In this document: positions 57,666 to 64,000 of the stretch, piece by piece
How positions within the stretch are numbered: position 1 is the first letter of the stretch
Layout: each line of letters begins with the position of its first letter
Source of the DNA: Lamellibrachia satsuma
Taxonomy: Eukaryota; Annelida; Polychaeta; Sabellida; Siboglinidae
Assembly (NCBI GenBank): GCA_033239005.1
Contig: BSQZ01000096.1
Span: 1,249,501 to 1,313,500, forward strand
DNA length: 64,000 nucleotides
Direction of reading: 5' to 3'
Notes under the pieces: generated by a model
Told to the model about the DNA's origin: nothing
Databases searched by the model: none
What the model saw: the letters and a program-made list of their open reading frames with translations, nothing else
Translations under genes and position numbers: made by a program

Positions 57666-58290
57666 CCCTTGATAACCCTATATTACTATTACATAGTACA
57701 AACAGAATACAAATGTTATATAAGCTTCTTTTTGGAATGAATGTAGCCTTCTGCATATATCTAATGGCCCCATACCAGGCCACTTAAGTTCACTTGGCTG
57801 GACGCAGCCAGCCCCAGGTGTTTACTTTACACATATTTGCATAGGCAATCCAACCATGATTAACAATCAACTTATTACCCTTTTACCCTAAAATTGTGTT
57901 TGGTACACTGACAAAAAACTTAAATGGTTTATCATGTATGTTTTAACATGCAACATTAATATCTAAAGTAATTTATTTATTTTCATTTTAATGTAATTTA
58001 ATTATGTTGATTATAGTAAACTTTGTTAATGTAATTGTAATGATACAGTCAGTTTTAATATAAAATGTATCCTACTGAGTATGTTCCGTTCATGGTTCGT
58101 TTTAGTGAATGTATATGAATGTTATTTTAGTGTAATCGCATTACTGTCATTATGTACAAAATGTGCAATAATTATATTCGCGTAATTTCCGGTGTTTCAT
58201 AATAGTATTATACTTGCGTGACTTTGTGTATTTATCGTGACTCTATGTACAATCCAACAAAAAAATTGCCAATAATTAACTGATTCTGAT
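57666..58290. other. LINE-tail-like AT-rich region
   Basis: No ORF. 57758-57845 (TAATGGCCCCAT...TTTACTTTACACATATTTG) matches 63036-63100, a dispersed repeat. The end, CTGATTCTGATTCTGA at 58271-58286, looks like a short-unit 3' tail of an L2/CR1-type LINE. Confidence 0.45.
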
Positions 58291-59960
58291 TCTGAATAAT
58301 GATGATGAAGAAAGTGATGATGAGGGTGACGAATGATTATGACGATGATGACAACTTATTGACGATGAAAATAATGATGGTGATTATGACGATGATGGTG
58401 ATGATAATGATGATGATGATGATGATAATAATAATAATGATAACGACGGTGATGATGAGGGTGACACATTATTATGTTAATGATGAGGAAGAAGATGAAG
58501 ACATTTCAGCGGTCTAAGTGATGATGATGATGCTGATGATGATGATGACGACGCAGATGATGACAATGAGGGTGATCATTATTGCGATTATGAGGACGAA
58601 GACAATGACATTCTCAGCCCCGTCATCCTGCTCCTCCTCCTCATCGTCATCATCATCACCCTTATAATGGCTAGCCATGCTGACACCCATTCGACGTTCA
58701 CAAACGTATGATTAACATAAGCATCTCAGAACGAGTGAGCCGAATGTTTTCTGGGAGGATATATATATATAAAATGCCGTTCATATAACCTTCTTCAAAT
58801 AGAAATAATACCTGACCATCATTTCATCAAATTAAAGTGTCATCTCAAACAACTTAGGGGAAATCTCTAAATGCAATAGAATATTACATTAGAAACTTAA
58901 GGTTAATCGCAAAATGAATTAAAAGAAGGGATCAGCTGCAACAATTTAGGGGTTATCTAAAAAAATTAAGTTAAGGTTAATTTACGTCAAATAGAATGTT
59001 CATCAGAACGATTAAAGGGCACTTAAAGTATTTACAAATATGACTAAAATTAAGGAATTTAAAAAAAAAACAATTTAAAGAATAATTTAAAAGAGTCATT
59101 AAGGGGTAATTTAATAATAAACTAGCTTATCACCTCAAAACATTATGGGGGTCATCTCATAAAAGCAAGTGGTCATCTCAAAAAAGCTAAATAAAGTATG
59201 GGTAATCTCATAAAAAGAATGGGTCTTCTCAAACAAGTTAAATGATTGTCACAAAATATGTAAGAAGCCATCAACAAATTAACTAACGGAGCGTCCCAAC
59301 ACATTAAGAGATCATCTCAAAAATTAAGGACGTCTTCCTAAAAAAGTTAAGGGATTATTTAAAAAAGTGAAACTATTCATTATAAATGAACCAGCTGATC
59401 ATCTCAATAAATGAAGGGATCATTTCACAAATGGGGTCCTCGCAAACCAGGCAAAGGTTCATTTAAAAAAGCAGGGATCCTTTAAAAAGTTTTCTAGCTG
59501 ATCGTGTTAAGTAAAATAGTTGTCACGTTATGAAATAAAGCGTTCACTTCATATAATTAAGGGAAATCTAAACATGTAAGGATTCATAGCAAAACACAAA
59601 CCTAAGGGGTCATCAAACAAATTATGGAGTCACATCGAAAATGTAAGGGGTTATCACTTTCAAGTAAATTAAATGGATTTGTTAAATAAACTAAGGAATC
59701 ATTTTGAAAAATGTAAGGGTCGTTTAACAAAGTAATCAGCTCACCATCTGAAAAAGTTCAGTTGGCCATCAAAATATTAATGAGTCGTGTAAAAAACGTA
59801 ATAAGAGGGTAATTTAAAAAATCTGCCTTTTTTCCACTTTGAGGTGATCACATTTTAATTTAAAGATGCACTTTAATTTTGGGGATTACCTCTTTATTTA
59901 AATTTTAAATATACCCCTACATTTTTTTTCTTGATTATCCCTTAAATGGTAGAGGAGTTA
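58291..59960 (-). repeat. Modular repeat family, copy B (inverted)
   Basis: Reverse order of copy A: GATGAT blocks (58291-58660), core (58661-58790: GGCTAGCCATGCTGACACCC, AATGTTTTCTGGGAGG), then the degenerate tract with AAGGGATCATCTCAA / GCTAGCTGATC variants to about 59960. The 20-bp ACCGGTCG module is not seen at its left end. Confidence 0.7.
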
Positions 59961-60184
59961 TGCACCTAAAAGAATGAATAAAATCTAATCATTTGCAACT
60001 ACAATCAACAATATCACGCCAGTGGTTTATTAGGAAAAGCTTGTTGAACACACAGCAACCTTATTTCATGGACCGCGCCATTGTTGTCGATAAACCTACG
60101 TAGGGAGTTCCTGTTTATCATTACAACTAGTTTTCCACACTTCCGACATACGGCGCTTGTTCTTTTAAATTAATATTTACATTT
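59961..60184. other. Spacer between inverted copies B and C
   Basis: About 220 bp of unrelated sequence (ATGGACCGCGCCATTGTTGT near 60067) at the centre of a large inverted repeat. Confidence 0.5.
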
Positions 60185-61978
60185 TTAATGACCCCTTAGC
60201 TATGTTTTAAAGAACAAACCCCTTTATTTTATGTGATGACCACTTAATGTTTTGAGACGATCCCTTAATATGTTCGATCAGCCAGTTCTTCTTAATCAAC
60301 TCGTCTATTTTTGAAAAGATCCATTAACCTTTTTGAGCAGACCCCTTTTGTTAGATGACCCTTTAACGTCTGAAGATGATCTTTTAATTTATTGAAAAGA
60401 TCGGTTAATTGTTTTTTAACGAACATTTACATTTATTGTGAAATGACACCTTAACTTTTTTGAGAAGACCCTTTTATTTTATGGTAAGACCTATTAATGT
60501 TTTCAGATGATCCCTGAATGCGATGAGATGATCAGCCAGTTCTTTTTAATCTACACTACATAATTTATTATTATTTAGCTTGTTTGAGAAGACTCTTTTG
60601 TTTTATGAGATGCCCCTTTAATATTTTAAGATGATCTTTGAATTTGTTGAGACGATCAGTTAGTTCTTTTTGTAATGAATATTTACTTTTTTAAATGATC
60701 CTTTACATTTTTTAAGACCCCTTTATTGTATAAGGTGACCTTTTAATGTTTTAAGATGATCCCTGAATTTATTGAGACGATCAGCTAGTTTATTATTAAT
60801 GACCGCTTGCATGTGTTGTAATGCCATAGCTTTTTCGAGAAGCCCTATATTTTTCAGACAATCAGCTACATCAGTGTTTAAATGATCCCTTACATTTTTT
60901 TTAATCATCCTTTCTTTTGTAGACTAATTTATTTTATTACATGACCCGTTAATGTTTTGAGATGATCCATTATTATTAAGCTATCATGACGATCAGCTTA
61001 TTAATTTCACATAAATGACCCCTTACAGTTTTCTTTATGCTATGATCCCTTAGTAGGTTGTTTAAAAAAATCTTAAGTTTATCATTTTGATGATTCATTA
61101 TATTTGTATATTTATATAACCCTTAATGCTATGATATGATCTCTTACTTTGTTGAAATGATCAGCTAGTTTATTTTTTTCAATAATCCCTTACATTTTTT
61201 ATGTTCCCTTCACTTTTTTGGAAGACCTATTAATTTTACGAAGTGACACCTTAATTTGTTGACCAACTATTTATTTGGTTTAAATGATACCTTACATTAG
61301 AGATGAACGTTAATTTGTTTAAAGACCCCTTTATTTTCGTCTTCCCTGCTACCCTGCATGATTTGAACCCATCGTTTACCCACATCAGTTATTATTATTG
61401 CCGTATATTATCTAGGTGGACACATAAACGGCAGCCAGTATTATTGCCGTATATTATCTAGGTGGACACATAAACGGCAGCCAGTATTATTGCCGTATAT
61501 TATCTAGGTGGACACATAAACGGCAGCCAGTATGTCCTCCCAGAAAACAAGTCGCTGAATCGTTGTGAGAATCTTATTGTAAGCATACTTTAGTAAACGT
61601 CGAGTGGATGTCAGTATGGCTAGCCAGGATGAGGGTGAACATGAGGATGTTGAGGAGGAGGAGGTGTGGGAGCAGGACGATGAGGCTGATGAGGATGACG
61701 TAGTTGTCTTCGTCGTAATAATTATAATCATCATAATCATCATCATTAAGATAAACTCTTAATCATCTTCATATTTCTCCTCCTATTCATCATCATCATT
61801 TATCATCTTCATCATCATCGTCATCATAATCATCTTCACCGTTTTTTATTACATTACCGGTCGAGTTATTACATTGGCGGTTGATTATTACATCACCGGT
61901 CGTTTTATTACATTACCGGTCGTTTTATTACATTACCGGTCGATTAATACATTACCGGTCGATTAATACGTTACTGTT
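60185..61978 (+). repeat. Modular repeat family, copy C
   Basis: Same order as copy A: degenerate GATGATCCCTTAATTT tract (60185-61340); a 46-bp unit (TATTGCCGTATATTATCTAG...) three times at about 61387-61530; core (61531-61650: GTCCTCCCAGAAAACAAGTC, GTCAGTATGGCTAGCCAGGA); GATGAT / TCATCA blocks (61620-61845); and TTACATTACCGGTCGATTA units (61850-61978). Minor frames through it are not genes. Confidence 0.7.
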
Positions 61979-62024
61979 TATAACACACGTCACTGAATTC
62001 ACTGAGTATGAATGGACGAACTAG

Positions 62025-62375
62025 TGATATGCTCCAAAACGCCAGCGTTTCATCGTGTGTCATTTGTACAGACGGTTGAACCCAATGGACTAGTGTCACA
62101 GCGTCAATGAATAACGCCTACAAAGAGGCATACGGTATGTTTTTTTAGTTGTACTGACAACGATGACTGCAGTTAGCATTTGACTCTGTGTAGCTGCGTT
62201 GTTTTCCTCGTCATGCGTCACTGAAGCGTTGTGCATAATCATGTTCATTGGTACAGACGGTTGAACCCAAAGGACAAATGTCGCAGCGTCAACGAATATC
62301 GCCTACAAAGAGGCACACGGTACGTTTCCTGAGCTGTACTGGCTGCTTTGACTGCAGTTAGCATTTTGAGAAACG
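62025..62375 (+). repeat. About 190-bp tandem duplication
   Basis: The segment with ACAGACGGTTGAACCCAA...CTGCAGTTAGCATTT occurs at about 62068-62185 and again at 62254-62368, roughly 88 percent identical. Noncoding. Confidence 0.8.
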
Positions 62376-62422
62376 TTATACTATGTAGTTAATAAATGTT
62401 CGTATCCTACTATGTATAATTC

Positions 62423-62591
<169 letters not shown>

Positions 62592-62653
62592 CATCTGAAA
62601 TTTTAACACACAACGCTAACAAATAGATACTTTCAAAGATAAATTTAAATTGT

Positions 62654-62752
62654 GTATTATGTATGTTGCGTATGTGTTGTGTATGTATTGTGTATGTTGT
62701 GTATGTATTGTGTATGCATTGTGTATGTTGTGTATGTATTGTGTATGTTTCA
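62654..62752 (+). repeat. TGTGTATGTATTG minisatellite
   Basis: Alternating units of GTATGTATTGT and GTATGTTGT, total about 100 bp. Confidence 0.85.
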
Positions 62753-63990
<1,238 letters not shown>

Positions 63991-64000
63991 GCGTGCGGGC

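Overview
The window is nuclear DNA from an animal, most likely a marine invertebrate (an invertebrate deuterostome or a lophotrochozoan; I cannot name the species). The reasons are a host gene with GT-AG introns resembling METTL27/WBSCR27 methyltransferases, CR1/L2-type LINEs with an SGNH-esterase ORF1, a BEL/Pao LTR retrotransposon, a Mutator-like transposase, a 16.4-kb Polinton/Maverick, and dense simple and satellite repeats. Only the first 2.7 kb holds a recognisable host gene. The rest is a repeat-rich, nested mobile-element landscape.

Layout. 1-2.7 kb: first three coding exons of a METTL27-like gene on the minus strand, with AT-centred palindromes in intron 1. 2.98-6.98 kb: nearly complete CR1 LINE (minus strand). 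7.0-15.6 kb: (TG)n, three copies of an unclassified dispersed repeat, and a Mutator-like transposase gene with one frameshift. 16.1-17.7 kb: copy A of a modular repeat family, whose copies B and C face each other at 58.3-62.0 kb. 17.7-18.5 kb: L2/CR1-like relic split by a MITE. 18.6-25.4 kb: complete young BEL/Pao element (two 664-bp LTRs with three differences, TSD ATTAT). 25.7-31.0 kb: degenerate 8-bp GATC-rich satellite. 31.2-47.6 kb: Polinton. 47.6-52.3 kb: 29-bp minisatellite split by a second CR1. 52.3-57.7 kb: RTE-like relic and two further CR1 copies lying tail to tail. 57.7-64 kb: modular repeats B and C, AT and TG microsatellites.

The Polinton is the richest part. It has about 129-bp terminal inverted repeats and, all on the plus strand, a NADAR-domain gene, an RPA-C-like OB-fold protein, a zinc-finger/protein-primed family B DNA polymerase, packaging ATPase, three small conserved Polinton ORFs, RVE integrase, a one-TM protein, penton-like minor capsid, basic core-like protein, hexon-like major capsid and adenain-like protease. 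Several genes carry their own TATA-like box about 40 bp before the ATG. Twice the TAA stop of the upstream gene is part of that box. Polymerase, integrase, major capsid and protease are broken by stops and frameshifts, so this copy is a dead genomic relic. The NADAR and RPA-like accessory genes are the most interesting content of the window.
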